From Macrosoma leucophasiata (Eukaryota; Arthropoda; Insecta; Lepidoptera; Hedylidae), in contig JAWQUS010000022.1 in NCBI GenBank assembly GCA_036365455.1, positions 682,001-746,000 of the forward strand: a stretch of 64,000 nt of DNA. Direction: 5' to 3'. A model generated the notes under the pieces. The model did no database searches, was not told where the DNA came from, and saw only the letters and a list, made by a program, of their open reading frames with translations. The position numbers were made by a program, and so were the translations under genes. This document shows, piece by piece, positions 49,751 through 61,500 of this stretch. Positions within the stretch are counted from its first letter, which is position 1, and the number at the start of each line of letters is the position of its first letter.

Positions 49751-50339
49751 GGTTAGGATCCCACTGCAGGATCATTTCGTTCATCCGGTTATGCTGCTAG
49801 TCTCAGCATGCATCGCGGCATCGCTGCAGTCTATAATCTAGAGAATATATATCCACTAGGTAGTCTATCAAAAAATGGCCGCAAGTATTTTTTATTTTTT
49901 TTTTGGTTAGACCTTTTTTTTTGGCTTGTTTTTTCAATAAAATATCATCCACTTCACGCCAATATGTATAAAATATAAGTATATTAAGTATTTATCATTT
50001 TATTTTTTTAATATATAATTTTTTCTTTTTGGAAAGACATTTTTTTTTCATTAAAATAAAAAACTTTTTACGTCCATAATGTACATGTATTATTTATATA
50101 TCAAATTAAAGCAATTTTTTTCTCATTATTATTATATACGGGAGCCAAATTAAATCGGCCGCATATAAGAGTTGCTCATTATCAAAAACTTAATAATTTA
50201 ACTAAAAATACTTGCTGCCAAATTTCGATAGGCAACCTAGTGAATATATATTATATTCTCTTGATTATAAATATGCGTAAAAATTAGGTTTGCAGCATAT
50301 CTGGATGAACGAAGTGATTCTGCAGTGAGATCCGAACCT
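49751..50339. mobile_element. Fold-back MITE with long terminal repeats
   Basis: Left GGTTAGGATCCCACTGCAGG and right CTGCAGTGAGATCCGAACC are inverted copies. The similarity continues for about 120 bp (for example TAGAGAATATATATCCACTA against TAGTGAATATATATTATATT). TA flanks both ends, fitting a Tc1/mariner-type duplication. Confidence 0.7.
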
Positions 50340-50559
50340 ATCTGATGAAGTGACTGCTAATAATAATTAGTTATTAAATATTATTATAGTAGGTAACTTT
50401 AAGTTGTTAACAGTGTAAATAGTAATTGTTTAAAAAAAAGCATTAAAAAGTTACAGCAAGAATGTTGGTTTAATTGTGTACCATATATGGTTTAATTGTA
50501 TACCATAAAGGGTTTAATTGTGTACCATATACGGTCACTTCTGCTTCAGAGAAGCATTC

Positions 50560-50655
50560 ATTTTATGGACCAGGGTCCATGTGCTGTGCACCAAATATCT
50601 GTAGGCCATACAAATACTTATCCCGGTGCAGGGATCGAACCCGTGACCTTTCTAT
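50560..50655 (-). repeat. SINE-2 head, reverse
   Basis: ATATCTGTAGGCCATACAAA and GCAGGGATCGAACCCGTGAC (reversed box B). Confidence 0.55.
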
Positions 50656-50976
50656 TAAAAGTATTATTTAAAGTTTTAAGTGTGTTTAGTACCTAGGTAT
50701 ACTTTTCATTTAGCGCCTTAATATACGTAATAATCTATGCATCATTTGCTATTTCCATACGGTAGGCGTTCAAGGTTTCGTAAACTGTTTTTGTTAATAA
50801 CTATTTATCCTTAAAAGCTACGGAATCCAGACCGCTAGGTTTTAAGGTAGCAATTAATAGTGAAAAAACATTTCGATAATTCGCAGAAGTTTGTACATAC
50901 GGGATGAGTGACCGGCCAAGCTGACGTCAGAATGCCCTGTCACCTTTAAAAGTGATATATTTTCGAAAAATACGCA

Positions 50977-51112
50977 GGTAGCAAATATTTCACGTTAGGT
51001 AGCAAATATTTCACGTTAGGTAGCAAATATTTCACGTTAGGTAGCAAATATTTCACGTTAGGTAGCAAATATTTCACGTTAGGTAGCAAATATTTCACGT
51101 TAGGTAGCAAAT
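50977..51112 (+). repeat. 21-bp tandem array, six units plus a partial
   Basis: Unit GGTAGCAAATATTTCACGTT A, six consecutive identical or near-identical copies from 50977 and a partial seventh. Direct head-to-tail repeats without spacers. Confidence 0.92.
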
Positions 51113-51471
51113 AGTAGGAAATAGGTAGCAATCTTCTAAATCTATATCAACGTTTAATATGAGTAGTGACCGGCCATTCTGACGCACACCGTTTATGCAG
51201 GGTTTCTGGGGCACGCTTTTGTCCAGTGGACGTCTTTCGCCGCAATGTTTATAAAAATAATTAAGACAACATAATTAATAATTATTTATTCAACAACTAA
51301 CAATTTACACATTATACAATGTACTTTTAAATAAATTAACTTCACGTCTCTGATCTCGGCATGGCAGGTGGTTATCTGAAACAAAAAAGCATTTACATAA
51401 TTTCGAAATATCTTCCGGTAATGGATGAGATATTATCTCCTATTCACTTTTGTCTGTTTCTTTTTTAAAAT

Positions 51472-51796
51472 CATAGAGCAACACGGGCCACCGGTCGCGG
51501 CGGACCGGGGGGAGTAGCCATAGCGTTTATTACCGATGTAAAACAGTGTCATTTGCGGGGGAAAATTCATGTGACACACACACACACACACACACACATC
51601 AACAATCGTCTATTACTACGAAACTCACATCTTGACTTTAACAAAATACATAAACAATTTAACGCACACATTTAAACAACTCGGCGATAGGCATAGGGTC
51701 ACTTGTGCTTGTACTTTGATAGAGTGAATAGCCTGCATTTGGCTACTCCCCTCCGGTCCGCCGCGACCGGTGGCCCGTGTTGCTCTATGGTCTGGA
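51472..51796. mobile_element. Family D MITE, complete, ~50-bp inverted ends
   Basis: Left end CATAGAGCAACACGGGCCAC CGGTCGCGG; right end is its complement, ending GTGTTGCTCTATG. The arms pair over about 50 bp. Inside are a (CA)n run (51574-51597) and AAACTCACATCTTGACTTTA. Other copies: 11937, 56101, 58437. Confidence 0.8.
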
Positions 51797-51976
51797 ACAA
51801 CCTCAGCCATAAAATTAATCCTCAGATATTACACTCATTTCATAATGAAATAAAAAAAATAACTAACCTATTATAAAATCAAGTAAATGTATAATTCAAA
51901 TAACTACAAACATTATTTCGAAATTTCATCCAGTGATGGGTGAGATATGTTCGGATTCACAGAGACATTACCTTTA

Positions 51977-52275
51977 CTGCCTCGGTAGCCTAGTGGTAGC
52001 TGGCCACTACTACTACGCTGAGGTTCTGGGTTCGATTCCCGGGTAGGGGGTTATCAGAGAGTATGGTGTAAAATCCTTTATTTCGGGTTCAATTAGGCTT
52101 TTTCCATTTTCTGGAAATTTCCCAGTATCTCGAAGTTTGATAATGTGCCTGGAGATGTCAACAGGCTCGCCACCTGTTACATGGGCCAAAACGTGACCGG
52201 CGAATCGTGGGTGTTTGCATGTATACTTGAATGCATGCATTTACCTCTGCCTACCCCTTCGGGGATTACAGGCGA
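51977..52275 (+). repeat. SINE-1, complete, directly beside the SAMM50 stop
   Basis: Head CTGCCTCGGTAGCCTAGTGG, box B GGTTCGATTCCC, tail TGCCTACCCCTTCGGGGATT. ATTACCTTT / ATTACTTTT at the edges may be a target duplication. It lies 55 bp downstream of the SAMM50 stop codon and, read on the minus strand, offers AATAAA (52077-52082). Confidence 0.8.
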
Positions 52276-52330
52276 GTAATTACTTTTTTCTTACGATTAC
52301 CTAAAAAAAAATGTCGGTCACAATCCCCAC

Positions 52331-52515
52331 TCACAGGAAGTGCGCGGCGAGCCCCAGCTGCAGGCCGGGCTGGGCGGCGTCGCCCCCGCGCGCGCGTATG
52401 GGGACGCAGTAGTTGAGCTCGGCGCGGGCCACGCGACCCACCCGCAGCGCCACGCCCGCCCCGCACGAGATCCGGGCCTCCGTTAGAGACTCCAAACCGG
52501 AGAGGCCGCTCTCTT
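52331..52515 (-). CDS. SAMM50: SAMM50 terminal exon
   Basis: [40 protein letters not shown] then [11 protein letters not shown] and a stop ending at 52331. Acceptor AATTGCAG. The last strand carries the barrel's C-terminal signal. Very GC-rich. Confidence 0.9.
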
Positions 52516-55500
52516 CTGCAATTCGCATAGTTTTCATTTCTGGAGACGTATATCATCTTTTTACTGGTGGTATAGATCTAATGTAGGCATCACCGCATTG
52601 CCTAATTTATCTGCCGCTAAATGGTAGTGTTCAGCACTATGTATGGTAATTTTACTGGTGGTAGAGCTCCAGTGACGGAGCTCGCGGGCTTAGGCACCAC
52701 CGCATTACCTAATATACTTGCCGCTAAATGGTAGTGTTCAGCACTATCGTGTTCCGGTCAGGTGGTAATGTACGGCCCTGTAATTTCCGGCACAGAGGCA
52801 TAACACCTTAGGCCTCAGGAGTGGCAACGCATCTGCATTTTGACCTTGGTCTTTGTGTGGGTGTCTATAGGCTGCAGTCATCACTTAACATCAATGTGAA
52901 CTGCATGCTTGTTTGCAACTTCCATAACATAAAAAAAAAAATGTATGACCCCGTAATAACTACACACAGAGATATAACAACTAAGGTCTCAGGGGTGGCA
53001 ACGCATCTAAGTTTCGACCTCTAGTCTTTGTGTGAGTTTCAATAGACTGCAGTTATCACTTAACATCAATGTAAACTGCATGCTTGTTTGCCACCTTCAT
53101 TACATAAAATACATGCATAGGTCACTAGTTAAAATCCGGCTCGAAGGACCAAAAAAAAAAACGATGTACGGAGCGCGTGTTGCAGTGGTAATTGGAGTGT
53201 AAAGAGATGTTTGATTGTTAAGTATCAACTAATTTATTGTATAAAAGATGAAAAGAGAACAAAAATAATATTAAAACTAAAATGTATACGAAAATGATGC
53301 AAATAGAAAAATGGTAAAATGTTAAAAATGTCGGGATGTGTAAAATGTTAAGAAATTCCAGCTTCGGCAATTGCATTGATGGTAAATAACGGTATACATA
53401 AAAATTAGGCTTATAAATGCGTCACGCGGATGCAATTCGATCCGAAATAGAATGTTCGGTTACAATAACGAACATATACATATCCAAAAAATACTCAGTA
53501 TCTTCTCTCGATATAATTTAACTAATAAAGTAGAATTATAGCTCACGTCGTTAACTCGGTAAAATGATCCAATATTTTATATTTTGAAAAATTTTTTATC
53601 AAAATTTTACGTTCGGATTGAATTTTTTTTACTGGTGGTAGAGCTCCAGTGACGGAGCTCGCGGGCGTAGGCACCACCGCATTACCTGATTTACTTGCCG
53701 CTAAATGGTAGTGTTCAGCACTATCGTGTTCCGGTCAGGTGATAATGTACGGTCCTGTAATTTCCGGCACAGAGGCATAACACCTTAGGCCTCAGGAGTG
53801 GTAACGCATTTTGACCTTGGTCGGTGGTGAGGCGTATGGTGCTCTTATTTTATTTCATTTTTTGGTGTATTTTTAAGTTATATTGAATAAAGTTGGTGGC
53901 CTTTTGTTTGATATAGGTTTATTACAGTGCCCGTGTATAGTGAAATAGAATAACAGTGCGAAAACACGACCTTTCAGGTTGCCTCCAAAACTTCATTGTA
54001 AATGTTCTGGTAAAGTAGCCATCGCTTTACTCGAATAACTTGACTGTAACTCACTTGACTGACTTATTATACTTGATAACTTATATACTTGATACTTACC
54101 TATTATACTAACTTTGACGCTGCTTAAATAAATACGAAATATCGTTTTACTTGACACTGGAAATATGCGTAATAGCGATGCCATAATAATTAAAAAAAAA
54201 AAAAGTTTAAACCTGCACAAGCGAGCGGGCGCACGCGACGCGCACCCACGAAACTTAAAATATAGGTAGGTATCATACCGCAAGCCAAGTATTCGGCGGC
54301 CGGATACCGGATATTGGGCTGGTGGTCAGGCCGAATATCCGGTATCCGGTATTCCGCCAAGCAACTATCCGTTGCATCTCTAATTTTTATTTTACATATA
54401 TTTTGTTCGTCAGAAAAACTCATTTTCGGACAAAATTATTTCGAACTTAACATAACCGTAACCGATCGATGCGTATGCAGTAGTAGAACTGACCTGGATG
54501 AGCTAGGCAGCCGGCGTTGACGAAGACGTGCGAGCGGAACAGCTCGCCCAGGCCGCCGCGGCCCGGCTGGAAGGGCAGCGGCGTGTAGACGTGCAGGCCG
54601 GTCGCCCAGTACATCTGCAGGACACACGGTGCAGTTGTACCGGGTACACCATCAATTAATACACTTACGACTTATAAAATAATGACAAAATCCATTTTAT
54701 TGATGAATGACAAAGAATGATGACTCTTTTTCTTTTAGTCTCAAACTGATAGTTTGTACAAGGGAAAATGAGACATTCTACTGATATAAAAAAGTCTATA
54801 GGTGTCGATACGTTGGTCGCTTCGTACCGCGCATCGTTTTTTTTGGTCCTTCGAGCCGGATTTGAACCGGCGACCTATAGATGACATATGTTATTATATT
54901 TAGTTCTATCTTAGTGATATTCATGACTATATAATAATATGTTTTTGACGTGTCATAAGAGGTGTCTGTCACCCTAAATGAATTTCTGATTCTGATGATG
55001 CTTTCTTTTTGGGAATAACTCGACTCTTATTGACAATGGATAAACGGGAGAATGTACAAATTATTAATTTTTGTGCATCCCCCAATAGCCTTTTTTATGT
55101 AATGGAAGTGGTAAACAAGCGTGTAGTTCACATTGATGTTAAGTGATGACTGCAGCCTGTAGAAACCCACACAAAGACCAAGGTCAAAATGCAGATGCGT
55201 TACCGCTCCTGAGGCCTAAGGTTTTGTTATGCCTCTGTGTCGGAAATTACAGGGCCGTACATTACCACCAGATCTGAGTGGTAGCAGGCCACTACTACTA
55301 CGCTGAGGTCCCGGGTTCGATTCCCGGGTCGGAGCCTAGTAAAAATAACAGTGAAAAACGTTTTATCTCTGGTGCCATTGGGGTTTTTCCATTTCCTAGT
55401 ATTTCCCAGTACCTCGGAGTTTGGTAATGTACCCGGAGATGTCGACAGGCTCGCCACCTGTTACATGGGCCAAAACGTAACAGGCGAATCGTGAGTATTT

Positions 55501-58500
55501 GCATGTATGTTTGAATTCATGCATTTGTCCCTGCCTACCTCTTCGGGGATTACAAGATTTCCAAATAACAACTTTCTAGTATACACACTAAACTACAGTA
55601 CTCAACAATTAATATTGCACATCGAGCCTGCGAAAGAGACGATCGGCTCTTTTCGACTTCGTAGAGCGTTATCTCTGTTGCACACTGCCTACGTAAGCAC
55701 TGATAGGCCGGTTTTGGTCAAAACTTGATCAAAATGGTCGACAAACGTCAAATAGGTACGGTGCGAAAGAGATAACGCTCTACAGAATACTACCTAATAT
55801 ACTTGCCGTTAAATGGTAGTGTTCAGCACTATCGTGTTTCGGTCAGGTGGTAATGTACGGCTCTGTAATTTCCGGCACAGAGGCATAACACCTAATGCCT
55901 CAGGAGTGGCAGCGCATTTGCATTTTGACCTCTGGTCATTGTGTGGGTGTCTATAGGCTGCAGTCATCACTTAACATCAATGTGAACTGCACGCTTGTTT
56001 GCCACTTTTATTACATAAAAAAAAAAAAAAAAACAGACCCGAAATAAGTCGAAGTCTCCTTCCTAGGCTCGATGTGCAATATTAATTGTTGTGTAATGTA
56101 CATAGAGCAACACGGGCCACCGGCCGCGGCGGACCGGAGGGGAGTAGCCATAGCGTTTATTACCGATGCTAAACAGTCTGTATTTTTTTGCGGGGGGAAA
56201 TGCGTGCGACACGAATACACACTACAAAAATCGTCTATTACTACGAAACTCACACCTTGACTTTAACAAAATACAGAAACAATTGCACGCACACATTTAA
56301 ACATCTAGGCGACAGGTATAGGCCCATTTGGGCTTGTACTTCGACAGAGGGGAAAGCCTGCATATGGCTACTCCCCTCCGGTGTTGCTCTATGGTAATGT
56401 ACGAACAGACAGACATGAAGACTATACGAATTCCTTCTAGACTACACAATCCTACAAACTAGCCTTGTTTATAGCCCATACTCACAGTACCACCCACGGC
56501 ATGACCGTCCGCGCGGGGGCCGACGCCCCGCTGGGCGAAGCCCCGAAGCGAGGCGGGTCCGCCCAGGTAGAAGTGCTCCGCTAGGGTACTCCCGAACACA
56601 TCATGGAGCACCCCCAGTGCGCAGGCCGCTTGTAGTACCTGTAACAATTATATACAGTGCTCATCAAGAAATAATGCACATCGAGCCTATGAAAGTGACA
56701 ATCGGCTAAGTTCGGCTTTAAAGAGCGTTATCTCTGCTGCACACTGCCTACGTAAGCATCCGTAGTCCGGTATTGGTCAAAAATTGATCAAAATGGTCGA
56801 CAAACGTCAAATAGGCAAGGTGCGAAAGACATAACGCTCTACTGATCCGAAATAAGCCGACGTTTCTTCCTGAGGTCGATGTGCATTATTTCTTGTTGGA
56901 TACTGTACAGGGTTAATTTAAATTAGCGCATCACCTGTTGCAAGCAGCCTATAGATCAATTCCAACATTTGTTCTCCGACTTTTTACAAACTTTGATAAA
57001 TAACGCCAAAAAAAAAATTGTTTTCAAAAGTTACATAGAGCATTGCCGCCGCCGCGTCACCCCGCAACCCCGCACCCCTATCTCCATCTCTTTCTAATTT
57101 AACAGATGAAAAAGAAAAAAAAACACTGTATTGCGCGGGTGCTAAGTCAGTATCTCATGCCCTCGCACGTTAAATCCTACAGTTTGTCTCTTTTTACCGT
57201 CGCGTTTTCGTTTCATCCAGAATCAAATCACCATTCGAGATATTTCATAATTCGGGTATTTTTCTTGCAAAGATTTGCTGAAAAATAACCAAATATAACA
57301 CAAATGCCACTCACCGCTTGAGGGGCGATAGTTGCGTTGTACTGAGCGTTCAACTCGGCCTTCAAGTTGGCTATCCCCCCTCCCAAGCCCGACACCTCGC
57401 TAGTGAACTGCACCCAGGCGCCGCGCGTCGGGAATATTGGCTCGTCACGATGGTCCACGCTGACTATGTGACGAATCACCGACTTCATTTGGGGACCTGA
57501 TTGAATTAAAAAAACAGTTAAATCAATTTAAAAAAAAACAGTTAAAGGAGATGTTGCAAAAATGTATGGACCTCCGGCCATGTATTGTACACAATATCAT
57601 TAACAGACAAAATCAATATAAAAAAGTTTTTTTACTGCATAGTTTCACTTATTTAGCTTTGTTAGCAGTTACAAAATATTATTTGCAGTTAGAATTGCAA
57701 CTCAAACCAACATGGCGAATATGGCGGGCGATGTCATTTTGACATTTTAATTTTTTTTATTGTTTTTTGTTTATACTAGAGTACTTGGAGAAAAAAGTAA
57801 TATTTTTAAATGCTATCGAAATCGATTTCATGTGTTAATACTAAGAAATTAAACTAATCGATTTCCAATTTAAAGAAGCGTCGGCTGTATCGCCGCCATG
57901 TTGAATATGGTTGAAAATGATTAAATCGTTTGAATTAAATGTGGTTGTAACTCTAAAATATATTCTTGAATAAATTAATTGTATTTTTTTTCGGATTCTT
58001 CTTTAATTTACCCGTTTTTTGAGGACGTGTACGAACTAGAGCCGAGTTCGCAAAATCTCCTTTGTAGCACCATCTAGTGAAACATTGAGAAAACACAAGT
58101 GCTTGTGTAGTAAGGAAGATTGCGTATGACCGCGCTGAATCGCACATACGAAGTTTTCACACGAGTTGCCTTATACTGATAGTTGTTAGAAATTGTACAA
58201 AGATTCTATAAGCGTAAATTATTTTAATTTTTAATTATTATAACTTTTTTTGTCACTTTAGAAAACTTTTATCTCATGCTATATATACTTCAAATTTCAT
58301 TAATTTTGTACTTTCACATTCCATTTACTTACATCAAACTTTCACTTGATATGATAAATGCCTAGTGGCGTTAAGTCCGCCTTATGTATATTTTTTGTGC
58401 TTAGAAGATTAAATAAATAAATAGTAATGATTTCGTACCATAGAGCAACACGGCCACCGGCCGAGCGGCCGCGGCGGACCCGAGGGGAGTAGCCATATGC

Positions 58501-61500
58501 AGGCTTTCCCCTCGGTCAAAGTACAAGCCCAAGTGTACCTACGCCTGTCGCCTAGATGTTTAAATCTGTGCGTGAAATTGTTTATGTATTTTGTTAAAGT
58601 CAAGATATGACTTTCGTAGTAATAGACGATTTTTGTAGTGTGTCACACGTATTTCCCCCCGCTAAAAATGACAGCCTGTTTTACATCGGCAATAAACTTT
58701 ATGGCTACTCCCCTCCGGTCCGCCGGTGGCCCGTATTGCTCTATGTTTCGGTCCGCCGGTGGCCCGTATAGCTCTATGTTTCGGTCCGCCGATGGCCCGT
58801 ATTGCTCTATGTTTCGGTCCGCCGGTGGCCCGTATTGCTCTATGTTTCGCTCCTTGGAAGGAAAATCCCTATTGCCAGGCCTGATGAGGAATGGTAAACT
58901 TACCACTGCTCTCGCGGACCTTGAAGCTTGTAGTTTTGCTCAGCACAGAGGTATCGCGCACCATCCCCTCCCATTGTAGGTTGTGCTTGGTCTGAAGAGA
59001 AAACTAGCATTCTAAGGCCCGTTAGTGTTCTTAATGGCTGGTGGTAGAGCTCTAGTGACGGAGCTCGCGGGCGTAGGCATCATTGCATTACCTAATCTAC
59101 TATCCTAATCTCTTTATTGGCCTTTGGAATTCTGCCGGTGAATGACAAAGAATGACTCTTTTTCTTTTCTTTTTACACTTTGTTATCAGTTTGTAAAGGG
59201 GAAATGAGACAGTCTACTGATATACTTTTTACATTAGTTTATTATATTTAGTTTTATCTTAGTGATATTCTTAACTATACATATATTTTTTATCTTGTTT
59301 GACATGTATATCAATTTTTATTCACTTTAATTTATTTTGTTTGTTTTTGACTTGTCATGAGAGGTGCCTGTCACCCTAAATTAATAAATGAGTTTCTGAT
59401 TCTGATTCTGACTTACCGCTAAATGGTAGTGTTCAGCACTATCGTGTTCCGGTTAGGTGGTAATGTAAAGTCCTGTAATTTCCGACACAGAGGTACAATA
59501 CCTTAAGGCCTTAACTTAGGCCTTAGGCCTCAAGAGTGGTAATAGATCTCAATTGAAGTGTCTGGTTTCATGTAGATGTTTATAGGCTGCAATACCTTTT
59601 ACTTACCGTATGTTGTTACCAAAGTAAACCGTAAGCTTGTTTGCTACTTCATGACATAAAAAAAAGAAAACTTTCAAAGAAATTTAATTTCAACGAGACA
59701 TTTTAAACAGTTTTCAAAAACTGCAAATACAATTCTCGATAAATCTTACTTGATACTAGTTGCTACTACGGGACCCTTCACGGGCGAGTCCGATTCGCAC
59801 TTGACCGCGTTTAAAATAACAATATTGTACAGTCCTCATCAAGAAATATTGCAAATCGAGCCTGCAAAAGAGACAATCGGCTAGTTTCGACTTCGTAGAG
59901 CGTTATCTCTGCTGCACACTGCCTACGTAAGCACTGATAGTCCGGTATTGGTCAAAACTTGATCAAAATGGTCGACAAACGTCACATAGATAAAGTGCGA
60001 AAGAGACAACGCTCTACAGACCCGAAAAAAGCCGAAGTTTCTTCCTAAGGTCGATGTGCAATATTGTTGGATATTATTAGACATTCTCACCGAGGGCGAA
60101 GTCCTGAAGGCAATGTCGAGGAGCACCCCGCGGTCCAGAAGGCGGTACCCCGACCACGGGTACTCGTGGTTCTGTTGGTATATGGACGCTGAGAGCCTGC
60201 AATAATGAAACTTCACTCTTATGGTATTTCAGTCGCTTTTTCGCAACCTTTTTTTTTACTGGTGGTAGAGCTCCAGTGACGGAACTCGCGGCCGTAGGCA
60301 CCACCGCATTACCTAATATACTTGCCGCTAAATGGTGTTCAGCACTATAGTGTTCCGGTCAGGTGGTAATGAACGGCCCTGTAATTTTGCGGCACAGGGG
60401 CATAACACCTGATGCATCAAGAGTGGCAGCGCATCTGTATTTTGACCTGTGGTCATTGTGTGGGTGTCTATAGGCTGCATTCATCTCTTAACATCAATGT
60501 GAACTGCATGCTTGTTTGCCACTTTTATTACATAGGAAAAAAAACCGCCGGCAATACATGGTGTAGGAAAACCTCTTGCGAAAATAAAAACTGGTTATAG
60601 TACTCAGGCAGGCCGTGGACAGACTAGATTGGAAGAATCTGGTGACCAAAGCCACCAAGACACTTCGGGAAGGGCACGACCTTCAGTAATGAAGAATTTT
60701 TTTTTTACTCTTACACTCACAGCTCTACAGTAGGTATAAACCTGTGTCGTGGGTGCCGTTGTACACATACAACACACACACAAACACCCAGACCCGAAAC
60801 ACATATCTGTAGGCCATACAAACAACTCAGTCATCAGCTGATCGCCAATGCGAATGGTCACGGTCAACGTAGTGTGATGTAATAGGGAGCAATGACCTCC
60901 AACGTTGTAAAATGTACCGCGTGTAATATCGTGATATGTGAAGTGCTTGCTTTTGTACAAAATAAAATGAAAGTTATGGATGAAGATAGCCTAACTAAAA
61001 TCTGCCGTACAGCCTTCTCATCTGAAGAGATTTTAGCAGCAAAAAAGCTTCTATTCGATGCCGTGCAAACGAGGAGAATGAAGATTAGAAAAAACGATGA
61101 AAAATCTGTGAGAGACCTAGAAGATATTATTGACTTGCTAAAATATACAGATGCGACGGATCCTGAGAAAATACCTATTTTTGTTGCAAGGGAATTACAT
61201 CGGTTACCTCCAGTAACATTTGATCATATAGACGTTACTCGATTACTGAGAGATATAACTTTGCTTCGGGAAGAATTACGTGAAGTTAAAATTGAATATG
61301 TCACTCGAAAAGAATTAAAAGAAACTTTACCACAAGAAAAGCCCTTTGAGAACATAAATACGAAACGAGGTGCATACTTAGAAAATAGTTTTAATTGTGA
61401 TAGTGGACCCATGGGTCTTCATCATGTAAACGATGGTTCAATGAACTCGGTTACTAAGTGCAATATGAGTAAAGAGATCAGCAATATGTCGTCGTCACTC

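Noticed and set aside
50977..51112. CRISPR-like array
   Set aside because: Repeats are head to tail with no spacers and the genome is eukaryotic; it is a minisatellite.
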